Translations under genes and position numbers: made by a program
Part shown: positions 26,324 through 35,105 of the stretch, piece after piece
Position numbering within the stretch: position 1 is the first letter of the stretch
Layout of the letters: each line of letters begins with the position of its first letter
The notes under the pieces: model-generated
The model's database searches: none
The model's input: the letters and a program-made list of their open reading frames with translations, nothing else
What the model was told of the DNA's origin: nothing
Assembly: GCA_018672475.1 (NCBI GenBank)
Contig: JABHFS010000121.1
Location: 29,653-93,652 of the forward strand
DNA length: 64,000 nt
Source: Gemmatimonadota bacterium
Lineage (GTDB): Bacteria; Latescibacterota; UBA2968; UBA8231
Direction: 5' to 3'

Positions 26324-27661
26324 ATGTCGAGCACACACAAAAACGTCCTCTTTCTTATCGCCGACGATTGGTCTCGGTTAGCCGCCTGCTACGGCAACGA
26401 GGCCGTCAAAACTCCGCGCATCGACGCCTTTGCCCGCGCAGGGGTCGTCTTCGACAACGCCTTCTGCACATCACCTTCGTGCGCCGTTAGCCGCGCCTGT
26501 ATTCTCACCGGCCAGCACAGCCACACGCACGGCCAATACGGCCACTGTCACGGCTTCCAGGGTTTTTCGACGCACGCGCATATGAACTCGACGCCGCACA
26601 GTCTGCGCGCCGCCGGCTTCGCCACCGCCTGCATCGGCAAAAAACACGTCGAACCGACCAGCGTCTACCCCTTCGAATACGAGCCCAACGTCAACTCGCG
26701 CAGTCCCGCTGAATTAGCCCAAGCGGCCCGTACCTTCCTCAACGACAACACCGACCGCCCCTTCTACCTGCATGTCGGCTTCTCCGACCCGCACCGCGCC
26801 GGCCGCGGTTTCGCCAACGACAAAACGTGGCCGGGTGTAACCGAGGTCCCCTACCGCCCCGAAGATATCGTCGTGCCCGACTTCTTACCCGACATCCCGG
26901 AAGTCCGCGCCGACCTCGCCGACTACTATCAAGCCGTCTCGCGTTTCGACCACGGCATCGGCCTGCTGCTCGACGTGCTCGACGAATCGGGCCGCGCCGA
27001 CGAAACCCTGGTCATCGTCACCACCGACCATGCCATGCCCTTCCCCGGCGCCAAGGCCTCCTTCTTCGACAGCGGCCATCACTGCCCCTTTATCCTGCGC
27101 ACACCCGATCTCGAAACACCCGGCGTCCACCATCAGGCCCTGATCAACTGGACCAATATCCGCCCCACCATCCACGATTGGACCAATGTACCCGCCCCCA
27201 AAGACTTGCCCGAACGCTCATTACTGCCCATCCTCGCCGAGCCTGAAGCCACTGGTTGGGACGAGACTTATTTTTCGCATTGTTTTCACGAGGTCGTCGA
27301 CTATAACCCCTACCGGGTTCTGCGCGGTCGCCGCTACAAATTCGTCCGCAATATTGCCTCGGGTCATCAATCGCCCCTGCCCACCGACCTCTTCCGCTCG
27401 GTCAGTTGGACGGCGGTGCGCGAGAAAAATGTCCAAAAAATGGGACTGCGCGAGACCCCGCGCATCCTTAAACGCGAGCCCGAAGAGCTCTACGATATAG
27501 AAGTCGACCCAATGGAAACCACGAATCTGATCGGCAACCCGGACCTAGCCGAGATAGAATCAGCCATGCGTGAAAAACTGCTAACCTTCCGACGGGATAC
27601 TAAAGACCCGTGGTTGGAAGTAGATTTCCAGGAGGGTCGCATAGACGACCCCTCTATATAA
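26324..27661 (+). CDS. Sulfatase with variant active-site motif
   Basis: A 445-residue alkaline-phosphatase-superfamily sulfatase. Start chosen at ATG 26324 because CAGGAG lies at proper distance; a longer frame from 26219 has no such site. Motifs: LFLIADDWSRLAACYG (metal aspartates), the modification site C53-A-V-S-R57 within SPSCAVSRACILTGQH, VGFSDPHRAGRGF and VTTDHAMPFPGAKASFFDSGHHCPF. The usual proline of C-x-P-x-R is a valine here; cysteine and arginine, which are essential, are kept. It resembles sulfatases acting on sulfated glycans and has no signal peptide. It is not adjacent to other sulfatase genes. Confidence 0.9.
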   Translation: MSSTHKNVLFLIADDWSRLAACYGNEAVKTPRIDAFARAGVVFDNAFCTSPSCAVSRACILTGQHSHTHGQYGHCHGFQGFSTHAHMNSTPHSLRAAGFATACIGKKHVEPTSVYPFEYEPNVNSRSPAELAQAARTFLNDNTDRPFYLHVGFSDPHRAGRGFANDKTWPGVTEVPYRPEDIVVPDFLPDIPEVRADLADYYQAVSRFDHGIGLLLDVLDESGRADETLVIVTTDHAMPFPGAKASFFDSGHHCPFILRTPDLETPGVHHQALINWTNIRPTIHDWTNVPAPKDLPERSLLPILAEPEATGWDETYFSHCFHEVVDYNPYRVLRGRRYKFVRNIASGHQSPLPTDLFRSVSWTAVREKNVQKMGLRETPRILKREPEELYDIEVDPMETTNLIGNPDLAEIESAMREKLLTFRRDTKDPWLEVDFQEGRIDDPSI

Positions 27662-27825
27662 AAGGACAAAGAGAACAATCCCCAACGGCCGCCCTCCCAA
27701 CTGTAGAACTAACGCAACACCCTTGTTTCGTAGAGGCAACACCCAACGCGCTGGACATAGTCTGTTCTTCCTATAGATTAGAAGAACGCGATCTCCTGGC
27801 ACGCATTTAGCAATGCAGTACGAAC

Positions 27826-28215
27826 ATGGACGAAGCACAATACCAAAAAGGCGTCGAACAATTCGCGCAGATGGTCGGCCGCGAAAAGATCGACGCCCTA
27901 CGCGAAAAATTCCAAGCACTTTCGCCCGACTTCGAACGCCTCGTCATGGGCACCATCGGTGGCGAAGTCTGGAACCGCCCCGGCCTCGATCTGCGCACCC
28001 GCAGCCTCTGCAGTATCGCCGTACTCGCCGGCTTGGGCCGCATCAACGCGCTCGAGCTCAATATCCGTATGGCCCTCAATAATGGCGCCAGCAGAGAAGA
28101 AATCGTCGAGACCTTTTTCCAAGTCGCCGTCTACGCCGGCTTCGCCGCCGCCTGGGACGGACTGGCCCGCGCCGATGAGGTCTTTCGCGCCATAGACGCA
28201 GAACAAAACGCATGA
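27826..28215 (+). CDS. Carboxymuconolactone decarboxylase family protein
   Basis: A 129-residue all-helical protein with the CMD/AhpD-family core RTRSLCSIAVLAGLGR, LELNIRMALNNGASREEIVE and FQVAVYAGFAAAWDGL. The AhpD Cys-x-x-Cys redox pair is absent, so it resembles 4-carboxymuconolactone decarboxylase (PcaC) rather than a peroxidase-linked disulfide enzyme. No other aromatic-degradation gene is nearby. The ATG lacks a clear ribosome-binding site. Its substrate is undetermined. Confidence 0.85.
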   Translation: MDEAQYQKGVEQFAQMVGREKIDALREKFQALSPDFERLVMGTIGGEVWNRPGLDLRTRSLCSIAVLAGLGRINALELNIRMALNNGASREEIVETFFQVAVYAGFAAAWDGLARADEVFRAIDAEQNA

Positions 28216-28240
28216 TGCACAAGCCAAAGGAAAACAAAGC

Positions 28241-28446
28241 ATGCGTCTGAGAACAATCGGCACCGCGCAAGTTTCCGGTCTCTGCATCGGCGGCAATAAA
28301 GCCATCGTGCCCGCCTTCGAGAAGTTGGGCCACGCGATGTGCGAAAACGACGTAGCCCTATCGGCGCTTTCCTCAAAGACGACCCCGACATGATCGCGCA
28401 GGATGTGCGTTTCTTCGATGAACACGTTGACACGCTACCAACCTAG
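28241..28446 (+). pseudogene. Decayed oxidoreductase-like gene fragment
   Basis: An ATG at 28241 opens MRLRTIGTAQVSGLCIGGN, which resembles the first strand of aldo/keto-reductase-like proteins, then stops after 50 codons. A second frame overlapping it reads IGAFLKDDPDMIAQDVRFF and DEHVDTLPT before a stop at 28446, and looks like the end of a conserved protein. The two pieces appear to be the remains of one gene after internal deletion and frameshift. The recQ start follows 12 bases later. Confidence 0.4.
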
Positions 28447-28458
28447 GAAAATGGCATA

Positions 28459-30384
28459 GTGAGCCAAAGCCAAGCCATAGACCCAACCTCCGACGCGGAG
28501 ATCCTATTGCCGAAACCCGACCTCGAAGAAGCACTGGCGAAATTGGGTTTCGACAGTTTCCTGCCCGGACAACGCGAAGCCGTCGAAACCCTACTCGATA
28601 CCGGCCGCCTATTGCTTGTCGCGCCCACTGGCGGCGGCAAGAGCCTGACCTACCAACTGCCCGCCGCCCTGCTGCCCGGTACCACCTTAGTCGTCTCCCC
28701 GCTGATCGCCCTGATGCACGACCAGGTCCAAGCCCTCGAAAAACGCGGGGTCGCCGCTACTTACTTAGCCTCGACCCTCGACGGCGACGAGCTACGCCGA
28801 CGCATGCAAGGCATTGCCAATGGCGACTACAAGTTGGTCTACGCCGCGCCCGAACGCTTGGCCTATCCCGGTTTTCGTTCGCTCTTACAAAAAATAAATT
28901 GCCCCCTGGTCGCCGTTGACGAAGCCCACTGCATTAGCGAATGGGGTCACGACTTCCGACCCGAGTATTTGCAAATCGGCGACTTGCTACGCAGCCTACC
29001 CAATTCTAGATTGCTCGCCTGCACCGCGACGGCAACGCCAGTAGTCCGCGACGAAATTCTCGAGCGCTTGGGCCTCTCGTCCGATACCCCGCAACTGCTG
29101 CGCGGCTTCGCCCGGCCCAACCTAGCGCTCAGAGTCGCCGAGATCAACGGCGCGGCCGAGCGCCGCCAGCGCGTCGACACCCTGCTGGCCGAAGCGCTCG
29201 GCGCCCCGGACCAAAAGCCGGGCACCGCCATCGTCTACGCACCCACCCGCAAAATCACCGAAGAAGAAGCCGCCCGGCTGCAAGGCGCCGGCTGGCGCGC
29301 GGCGGCCTACCACGCCGGCATGGCGGGCAGCGACCGCGACGAAGTTCTACGCAGTTTTATAAACGACGAGTTGCAAGTCGTCGTCGCCACCAACGCCTTC
29401 GGCATGGGCATCGACCGCGCCGATGTACGCGCCATCGCCCACCTGGCCCCGCCCAGTTCGGTCGAAGCCTATTACCAGGAAGTCGGCCGCGCCGGCCGCG
29501 ATGGCGAGGACGCCTACTGCATGTTATTGGTCTCACCCGGCGATATGGCGCTGCGCCGCCGCCTGATTGAAGGCGACTCCGATGGTCACACCACCGAACA
29601 GACCGTGGTACAGCACAAGTGGAATCTCTTTTTGGAGTTGATGCGCTGGTGTGAGGGAGGGTCTTGTCGTCACGACGCGATCCTGCGCTACTTCGGCGAC
29701 GAGGAGGAAACCCTGTCGGGCTGCGGCCGCTGCGACGTCTGCTGCGAACTCTCCGGCGGCGAGGCTTCAGACGACGAAGAAACCTCGACCATCGTACGCA
29801 AAGCCCTCTGCGCCATCGCGCGTTTGCACGGCCGCTACGGCATACAGATGGCGGCCAAGCTATTGCGCGGCACTGAGGACGTGCGCCTGCTGCGCGACGG
29901 CCTCGACCAAACTCCAACCTTTGGCTCACTCAAGGAACATTCGGAAAAGTGGCTTATGCAGCTCTTGCGACGCATGGTCACCGCCGGCTGGGTCGACTTC
30001 TTCGGCGGCGAGCGACCGGTTGTTATCCTCACCGAGGAAGGCCGCCAGGTCATCCACGCCGAGCGCCCCGCGCGCCTCTTGATGCCACCGACGAACACAC
30101 CGGAATTCCGCGCCAAGCGAACTCGTCCCACGACCCTGGACCCGCGAGAAGGTTTTGACGAGCGAGCACAGGAGCTTTTCGAGGCACTGCGCCACCACCG
30201 TATGGAACTGGCCCGCAAGGAAAACGTACCGCCCTATGTCGTCGCTAGCGACCGCACCTTGCGCGACATCGCCCTGATGCGGCCGGACAACCTCGAAGAG
30301 CTCAAGCTCGCGCACGGCATCGGCCCGGCCAAGGCCGAGAAGTACGGCGACGGTCTGCTGGCCATCGTACGCCAAACCGCTTGA
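28459..30384 (+). CDS. recQ: ATP-dependent DNA helicase RecQ
   Basis: A 641-residue protein starting at GTG. Helicase motifs in order: LGFDSFLPGQREAVETLL (motif 0), Walker A APTGGGKSLTYQLPAALL, DEAH in VAVDEAHCISEWGHDFRPEY, TATATP, and motif VI VGRAGRDGEDAYCML. The zinc-binding segment CRHDAILRYFGDEEETLSGCGRCDVC follows, then a winged helix and a C-terminal HRDC domain (IALMRPDNLEELKLAHGIG). It unwinds DNA 3'-5' in recombination repair. Length and domain order are standard. Confidence 0.97.
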   Translation: MSQSQAIDPTSDAEILLPKPDLEEALAKLGFDSFLPGQREAVETLLDTGRLLLVAPTGGGKSLTYQLPAALLPGTTLVVSPLIALMHDQVQALEKRGVAATYLASTLDGDELRRRMQGIANGDYKLVYAAPERLAYPGFRSLLQKINCPLVAVDEAHCISEWGHDFRPEYLQIGDLLRSLPNSRLLACTATATPVVRDEILERLGLSSDTPQLLRGFARPNLALRVAEINGAAERRQRVDTLLAEALGAPDQKPGTAIVYAPTRKITEEEAARLQGAGWRAAAYHAGMAGSDRDEVLRSFINDELQVVVATNAFGMGIDRADVRAIAHLAPPSSVEAYYQEVGRAGRDGEDAYCMLLVSPGDMALRRRLIEGDSDGHTTEQTVVQHKWNLFLELMRWCEGGSCRHDAILRYFGDEEETLSGCGRCDVCCELSGGEASDDEETSTIVRKALCAIARLHGRYGIQMAAKLLRGTEDVRLLRDGLDQTPTFGSLKEHSEKWLMQLLRRMVTAGWVDFFGGERPVVILTEEGRQVIHAERPARLLMPPTNTPEFRAKRTRPTTLDPREGFDERAQELFEALRHHRMELARKENVPPYVVASDRTLRDIALMRPDNLEELKLAHGIGPAKAEKYGDGLLAIVRQTA

Positions 30385-30446
30385 ACTAGCTTTCCGCAAC
30401 ACCCCTTGCCATCTTCCTACGACCGAGTTTATTCGGGGAAACGACT

Positions 30447-31418
30447 ATGCAAAAAATACGCTGGGGTATAATCGGCTGCGGTGATGTCACCGAAAAAAAA
30501 AGCGGCCCGGCCTTCTACAAAATCAACGACTCTGAACTGGTAGCCGTCATGCGCCGCGACCCGGACAAGGCCCGCGACTACGCCGAGCGCCACAATGTGC
30601 CTAAGTGGTACGACCAGGCCGACGCGCTGATCGCCGCCGCTGATGTCGACGCCGTCTATATCGCCACCCCGCCCGATTCGCACGCCGATTACACGGCGCA
30701 AGTCGCCCGCGCCGGAAAGCCCGTCTATGTCGAAAAACCAATGGCCCGCAACCACGCCGAATGCCAGGACATGGTCGACGCCTGCCAGGCCGCAAATGTG
30801 CCGCTCTTCGTCGCCTATTATCGCCGCGCCCTGCCCGGTTTCCTCAAGGTCAAATCGCTGGTCGAAGAAGGCGCCATCGGCGCGGTCCGTTTCGTCTCGA
30901 TCACCCTGTGCAAACCCGCGACCGAAGATCCCGACAACCCGCCTTGGCGCGTCATGCCGGAGGTCTCGGGCGGCGGCCACTTCTTCGACTTGGCCTCGCA
31001 CCAACTCGACTACCTCGACTATCTATTAGGCCCCATCGCCAGCGCATCGGGACACACTCGCAACCAAGCTGGGCTCTACGCTGCCGAAGATGCCGTCGCC
31101 GCCAGCTTCGCCTTTGAATCGGGCGTACTCGGCAACGGCACCTGGTCCTTCGCCGCCGACCGTCGCCAAGACCGAATCGAACTGATCGGCGATAAGGGCC
31201 ATATCGCCTTCTCCACCTTCGATTTCACACCCGTCGAGCTGACGAGGGCCACCGGGACCGAGGCCTTTGATTATCCCGCCCCCGAACACGTGCAACAACC
31301 CCTGGTACAAACCATCGTCAACACCCTCTTGAACCGAGGCGAATGCCCCAGCACCGGCACAAGCGCCGCCCGCACCAGCCGGATCATAGACCTGATCGTA
31401 CACGCTAATGTCGCCTGA
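30447..31418 (+). CDS. Gfo/Idh/MocA-family oxidoreductase
   Basis: A 323-residue NAD(P)-dependent dehydrogenase. The N-terminal Rossmann motif is WGIIGCGDVTEKKSGPAF; the conserved lysine of the EKP motif lies in PVYVEKPMARNHAE; GGGHFFDLASHQLDYLDYLLG is the substrate-binding part of the C-terminal domain. Members oxidise or reduce sugars and inositols. The downstream SRPBCC gene overlaps its end by 11 bases, so they share a transcript. The sugar cannot be assigned. Confidence 0.9.
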   Translation: MQKIRWGIIGCGDVTEKKSGPAFYKINDSELVAVMRRDPDKARDYAERHNVPKWYDQADALIAAADVDAVYIATPPDSHADYTAQVARAGKPVYVEKPMARNHAECQDMVDACQAANVPLFVAYYRRALPGFLKVKSLVEEGAIGAVRFVSITLCKPATEDPDNPPWRVMPEVSGGGHFFDLASHQLDYLDYLLGPIASASGHTRNQAGLYAAEDAVAASFAFESGVLGNGTWSFAADRRQDRIELIGDKGHIAFSTFDFTPVELTRATGTEAFDYPAPEHVQQPLVQTIVNTLLNRGECPSTGTSAARTSRIIDLIVHANVA

Positions 31419-31866
31419 ACCCCACATTTTCACCACAACGATGACTCTACCGCTCGCACGCGAGCAAGTATTCGCCTTCTTCGCCGAGGCACAAAACCTC
31501 GAACGCATCACCCCACCGGAATTGGGCTTCCGCATCGCCAACCCCACCCCCGTCGATATCGCCACAGGCACGCAAATCGATTATCACCTAAGCCTCTTCG
31601 GCCTGCCCTTCACCTGGCGTTCGCTGATCTCGCACTGGAATCCTCCGCACACCTTCGTCGACGAACAGCTCAAAGGCCCCTACAACCTCTGGCACCACAC
31701 CCACACCTTCGAGGCAACCGACAAAGGCACCGTAATCAGCGATCGCGTGCTCTACCGCCTGCCGCTATGGCCCCTCGGCGAAATTGTCCTGCCCCTGATC
31801 AAACTCCAGCTCAAACGCATTTTCTCCTACCGCCAAAAAGCGATCCACACCCTGTTGCTCTGCTAA
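31408..31866 (+). CDS. SRPBCC-superfamily ligand-binding protein
   Basis: A 152-residue protein with the START/polyketide-cyclase-like pattern: TTMTLPLAREQVFAFFAEA at the first strand and helix, FTWRSLISHWNPPHTFVDEQ, GPYNLWHHTHTFEAT and a C-terminal amphipathic helix (LIKLQLKRIFSYRQKAI). Related proteins are often found next to sugar epimerases and dehydrogenases. Function unknown; probably binds a hydrophobic ligand. The ATG lies inside the end of the preceding oxidoreductase gene. Confidence 0.8.
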   Translation: MSPEPHIFTTTMTLPLAREQVFAFFAEAQNLERITPPELGFRIANPTPVDIATGTQIDYHLSLFGLPFTWRSLISHWNPPHTFVDEQLKGPYNLWHHTHTFEATDKGTVISDRVLYRLPLWPLGEIVLPLIKLQLKRIFSYRQKAIHTLLLC

Positions 31867-32094
31867 CCAACGACTTGTGCCATTTGCAATCGACAATTTT
31901 GCAACAAAAGGTTGGGCAATAGGGAGAATTTTCGTATTAATAGAATGCGTGAAAATGTAGATATTCCGTCACATGGCATTTTTGCGGATCAATTATGCTT
32001 TATGATGTGCATATTTGTCTGAGCTTATGACTGGTGCTCGGCATTCTACCCCCGTAAGCATTCCACCTACTTTGCACCTAAAGGGAGGTTCGAC

Positions 32095-33387
32095 ATGCCA
32101 TTTCGCAGAACATGGGGCAGCCTCACCCTACTGGCCCTAATCTGTTTGTTTACACCGAATACCGCCCTGGCCCAAGACGAGCTCGACTCGGGCGATACGG
32201 CCTGGATCCTGATCTCCACGGGCTTAGTCCTCTTTATGATGATCCCAGGTCTGGCCATGTTCTACGCCGGCTTGGTTCGCACCCGCAATGTGCTGTCCGT
32301 TTTCATGCATTGTTTTGGTATAACGGCGCTGATTACCGTTATCTGGACTCTCTGCGGTTATAGCCTGGCCTTTACGGCGAACAATCCCTTTATCGGCGAC
32401 CTTTCCAAGGCTTTCCTCTCCGGCATCACCGGTGAAACACTTTCGGGGTCCATCCCCGAATTGCTGTTCTTCGTCTTCCAGATGACCTTCGCCATCATTA
32501 CGCCGGGGCTCTTTGTCGGCGCCTTCGCCGAACGCATGAAATTCTCGGCCATCATGTGGTTCAGCGGCTTGTGGTGTCTGCTGGTCTACTTGCCGATCAC
32601 CCATATGGTCTGGGGCGAGGGCGGCTACTTCGGCGCGATGGGCGTCTTCGACTTTGCCGGCGGCATCGTCGTGCACATCACCGCTGGCACAGCCGCCCTG
32701 GTCGCCGCGATCCTCGTCGGCAAACGCCAAGGTTATCCCGAACGACCGATGCCCCCGCACAATATGACCATGAACCTCATCGGCACCGCCATGCTGTGGG
32801 TCGGTTGGTTCGGCTTTAACGGCGGTAGTGCCCTGGCCGCCAATGGCCAAGCGGCCATGGCCGTGGTCGTCACCCAGATCTCGCCCAGCGTCGCGGCGCT
32901 GACCTGGATTGCGATCGAGTGGTTCAAAAACGGCAAACCCAGCGTCCTAGGTTTTGCCACCGGCGCCATCGCCGGCCTGGCGGCCATAACCCCGGCCTCG
33001 GGCTGGGTCGGTCCAATGGGCGCCATCGCCATCGGCTTTGTCGCCAGTGTCGTCGCTTATTGGGCAGCCACCTGGCTCAAGCAGGCCATCGGTTATGACG
33101 ACGCACTCGACGTGGTCGGCGTACACGGTTTCGGCGGGCTGGTCGGCACCCTGATGGTGGCCTTCTTCGCCTCGTCCACGCTGGGCGGTACCGAAGAGGG
33201 CCTCGACATGGGTGCACAGTTCGGCACTCAGGCCTTTGCCGCCGCCGCCACCGCGATCTATACCGCGATCGTCTCCTTTATCCTGCTCAAAATCATCGAC
33301 GTCGTCATCGGCCTACGCGTCAGCGAAGAGGTCGAAATAGGCGGTCTCGACTTGGGCGAGCACGGCGAAGTCGGTTACGATCTGTAG
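32095..33387 (+). CDS. amt: Ammonium transporter
   Basis: A 430-residue Amt/MEP/Rh channel with an N-terminal signal peptide (cleavage near NTALAQDEL) and eleven predicted membrane segments. Diagnostic stretches: GLAMFYAGLVRTRNVLSV, DFAGGIVVHITAGTAALVA with the first pore histidine and VVGVHGFGGLVGTLMV with the second. It conducts ammonia/ammonium across the inner membrane. A glnK (PII) gene usually follows amt; none is present here. AAAGGGAGG precedes the ATG. No convincing sigma-54 site was found upstream. Confidence 0.96.
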   Translation: MPFRRTWGSLTLLALICLFTPNTALAQDELDSGDTAWILISTGLVLFMMIPGLAMFYAGLVRTRNVLSVFMHCFGITALITVIWTLCGYSLAFTANNPFIGDLSKAFLSGITGETLSGSIPELLFFVFQMTFAIITPGLFVGAFAERMKFSAIMWFSGLWCLLVYLPITHMVWGEGGYFGAMGVFDFAGGIVVHITAGTAALVAAILVGKRQGYPERPMPPHNMTMNLIGTAMLWVGWFGFNGGSALAANGQAAMAVVVTQISPSVAALTWIAIEWFKNGKPSVLGFATGAIAGLAAITPASGWVGPMGAIAIGFVASVVAYWAATWLKQAIGYDDALDVVGVHGFGGLVGTLMVAFFASSTLGGTEEGLDMGAQFGTQAFAAAATAIYTAIVSFILLKIIDVVIGLRVSEEVEIGGLDLGEHGEVGYDL

Positions 33388-33412
33388 ATTCGCCTGCAAC
33401 TGCAACGCATTC

Positions 33413-33444
33413 ACTCCCCGCGTCCTTTTTCGGGTGCGGGGAGT
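33413..33444 (+). terminator. Probable terminator of amt
   Basis: ACTCCCCGC (33413-33421) pairs with GCGGGGAGT (33436-33444) around a loop containing CCTTTTTCGG. It begins 26 bases after the amt stop. The T-rich stretch is in the loop rather than downstream, so efficiency is uncertain. Confidence 0.55.
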
Positions 33445-33502
33445 CGTGTGTGCGGGCTTTGTTTTGTTAATATATAACGAGATGTTTTAGCTTGGAGTCC
33501 CC

Positions 33503-33619
33503 ATGGAACGCACCGCACTAGCCCAAGCCATCTATCGCGCCTTCCACCTGACTGGCGAGTATTTCGTCTTTGACGAAATGCTGTCGCGCAAGTTCGTCGG
33601 TGCGGAGGCCGCCCGCTAA
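33503..33619 (+). pseudogene. PyrE-like N-terminal remnant or small gene (38 aa)
   Basis: GGAG precedes an ATG at 33503, and the stop overlaps the next start (TAATG). The first 19 residues, MERTALAQAIYRAFHLTGE, look like the N-terminus of orotate phosphoribosyltransferase (PyrE), where ...LTGEF is followed by the LRSG segment; here the sequence diverges and ends after 38 residues. It is either a truncated pyrE whose start signals still serve the downstream epimerase, or an independent small leader gene. Confidence 0.4.
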
Positions 33620-34620
33620 TGCGCGCCTTAGTAACCGGCGGCACCGGCTTTGTCGGCGGCGCGCTCGTACGCGCCCTCCTCAACCGCGGCGAGCAAGTCC
33701 GCGTAATGGCGCGGGCCACCAGTAAAACAGACACGCTTAAATCTTGGGGTGTGGAAATCGTGCGCGGCGATATACTGGACCGCGCGAGTATCGAGGCCGC
33801 CCTCGTAGACTGCGACACACTCTTCCACGCCGCCGCACTCTACGACCTCTGGGGCCTCGACGAGGCGGAGCTTTTGCGCACTGAAACCGAGGGCACGCGC
33901 AACGCGATGGAAGCGGCGTTGACCGTGGGTGTCGAGAAGGTCATCTATACCAGCACCGCCGTCGCCATCGGTGAAGCCAAGGGTCAGGTCGCCGTCGAAG
34001 ACACCAAACACCGCGGTTATTTCCTGTCGATTTACGAAAAGGCCAAACACGCCGCCGAGCAGGTCGCCTTCAGCTATCTGGACAAGGGGCTGCCGCTGGT
34101 CTCGGTCAATCCCGCCGCCATCTACGGGCCCGGCGACCGCAAACCCACCGGGCGCTTTATCGTCAATCTGCTCAACGGTTGGGTCCCGGCGCTCTTCCAC
34201 GGCGCGCTAAGCCTGGTCTATATCGACGACGCGGTGCAAGGCCATATACTCGCCGCCGATAAAGGCCGCGTCGGCGAACGCTATATTCTCTCTGGCACCA
34301 TCGATACGCTAACCGAACTCGGCGGCTTGGCCTGCCGCCTCGCCGGCCGCTGGCCACCACTGACCGTCCCGGGCCCGCTCGCCGCCCCTTACGCCGCCGG
34401 GGGTGAAGCGCTGTCTCGAATAACCCGTCGCCCGCCGGTACTCTCTTGGGAAACCTACCGCCTCGCCGCGCACGGCTTTCGCGCCGATGGATCAAAGGCC
34501 GTCGACGAATTGGGCTTGCAGTATATAGACCGGCAAGAGGGATTGGCGCGCACTATCAACTGGTGCTGGGAGCAGGGCCTGCTCAGACACCGACCCGCCT
34601 GTTGCAAGGTGACCTCGTGA
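33619..34620 (+). CDS. NAD-dependent epimerase/reductase (extended SDR, dihydroflavonol-reductase-like)
   Basis: A 333-residue extended short-chain dehydrogenase. TGGTGFVGGALVRALL is the nucleotide-binding glycine motif, VEIVRGDILD the adenine-binding segment and IYEKAKHAAEQVAF holds the catalytic Tyr-x-x-x-Lys. Overall pattern matches dihydroflavonol-4-reductase/hopanoid-associated epimerase-type SDRs. Its ATG overlaps the stop of the PyrE-like remnant and its own TGA overlaps the GTG start of the next gene, so the three are translationally coupled. Substrate unknown. Confidence 0.88.
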   Translation: MRALVTGGTGFVGGALVRALLNRGEQVRVMARATSKTDTLKSWGVEIVRGDILDRASIEAALVDCDTLFHAAALYDLWGLDEAELLRTETEGTRNAMEAALTVGVEKVIYTSTAVAIGEAKGQVAVEDTKHRGYFLSIYEKAKHAAEQVAFSYLDKGLPLVSVNPAAIYGPGDRKPTGRFIVNLLNGWVPALFHGALSLVYIDDAVQGHILAADKGRVGERYILSGTIDTLTELGGLACRLAGRWPPLTVPGPLAAPYAAGGEALSRITRRPPVLSWETYRLAAHGFRADGSKAVDELGLQYIDRQEGLARTINWCWEQGLLRHRPACCKVTS

Positions 34621-35105
34621 AGCGGGCGGGTTTATCGGCGCTGTGCGCTCTGCTGGTGATGCAGAGCACGGCCTGGAGCCTGGAGCCGGCCTTTGACCAT
34701 CGCGCCCCGCATTATCAGATCCCGCTGGAAAAAGAGTTCAAACGCCTACTCTCGGGCAAGCGTCGCAAAGAGCCGGTGCTCGCCACGCTATTGGCCCTCC
34801 TCCCGCCCCTCTACGCCATCCAAGGTCTCGGGCAAGTCTACAATGGCGAGATCGGCAAGGGGATGTTTTTTTTAGGCATCGGACAACTGAGCTTCTCCAC
34901 CTGGCAATCCGCCGTTGACCCGACTACCGAAAAAGTGGGCCGAGCCGTCTTTATTGGCTCGTGGGTCTACAGCGTCATCGACGCCTATCGCTCGGCCAAA
35001 CGCATCAACCGCAAGCGCGGCCATCATGAGTTACAGCCCGCGTTCACACAGCGTCCACCGCATCCGCTTCAAGCGCGCGCATATGCCGGACATAGCTCCC
35101 CCTAA
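34617..35105 (+). CDS. Exported small membrane protein, TM2/DUF5683-like
   Basis: A 162-residue protein from a GTG at 34617 with AAGGTGA upstream. It begins with a signal sequence (VKRAGLSALCALLVMQSTAW) and contains ALLPPLYAIQGLGQVYNGEI followed by GKGMFFLGIGQL, the proline/glycine turn and paired membrane segments of TM2/DUF5683-type proteins. The C-terminal 20 codons overlap the convergent symporter pseudogene by about 62 bases. Function unknown. Confidence 0.65.
   Translation: MKRAGLSALCALLVMQSTAWSLEPAFDHRAPHYQIPLEKEFKRLLSGKRRKEPVLATLLALLPPLYAIQGLGQVYNGEIGKGMFFLGIGQLSFSTWQSAVDPTTEKVGRAVFIGSWVYSVIDAYRSAKRINRKRGHHELQPAFTQRPPHPLQARAYAGHSSP

Noticed and set aside
31867..32094. Possible sigma-54 promoter upstream of amt (TGGCATTTTTGC near 31975).
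   Set aside because: The spacing between GG and GC is seven bases instead of ten, so it does not fit the consensus.
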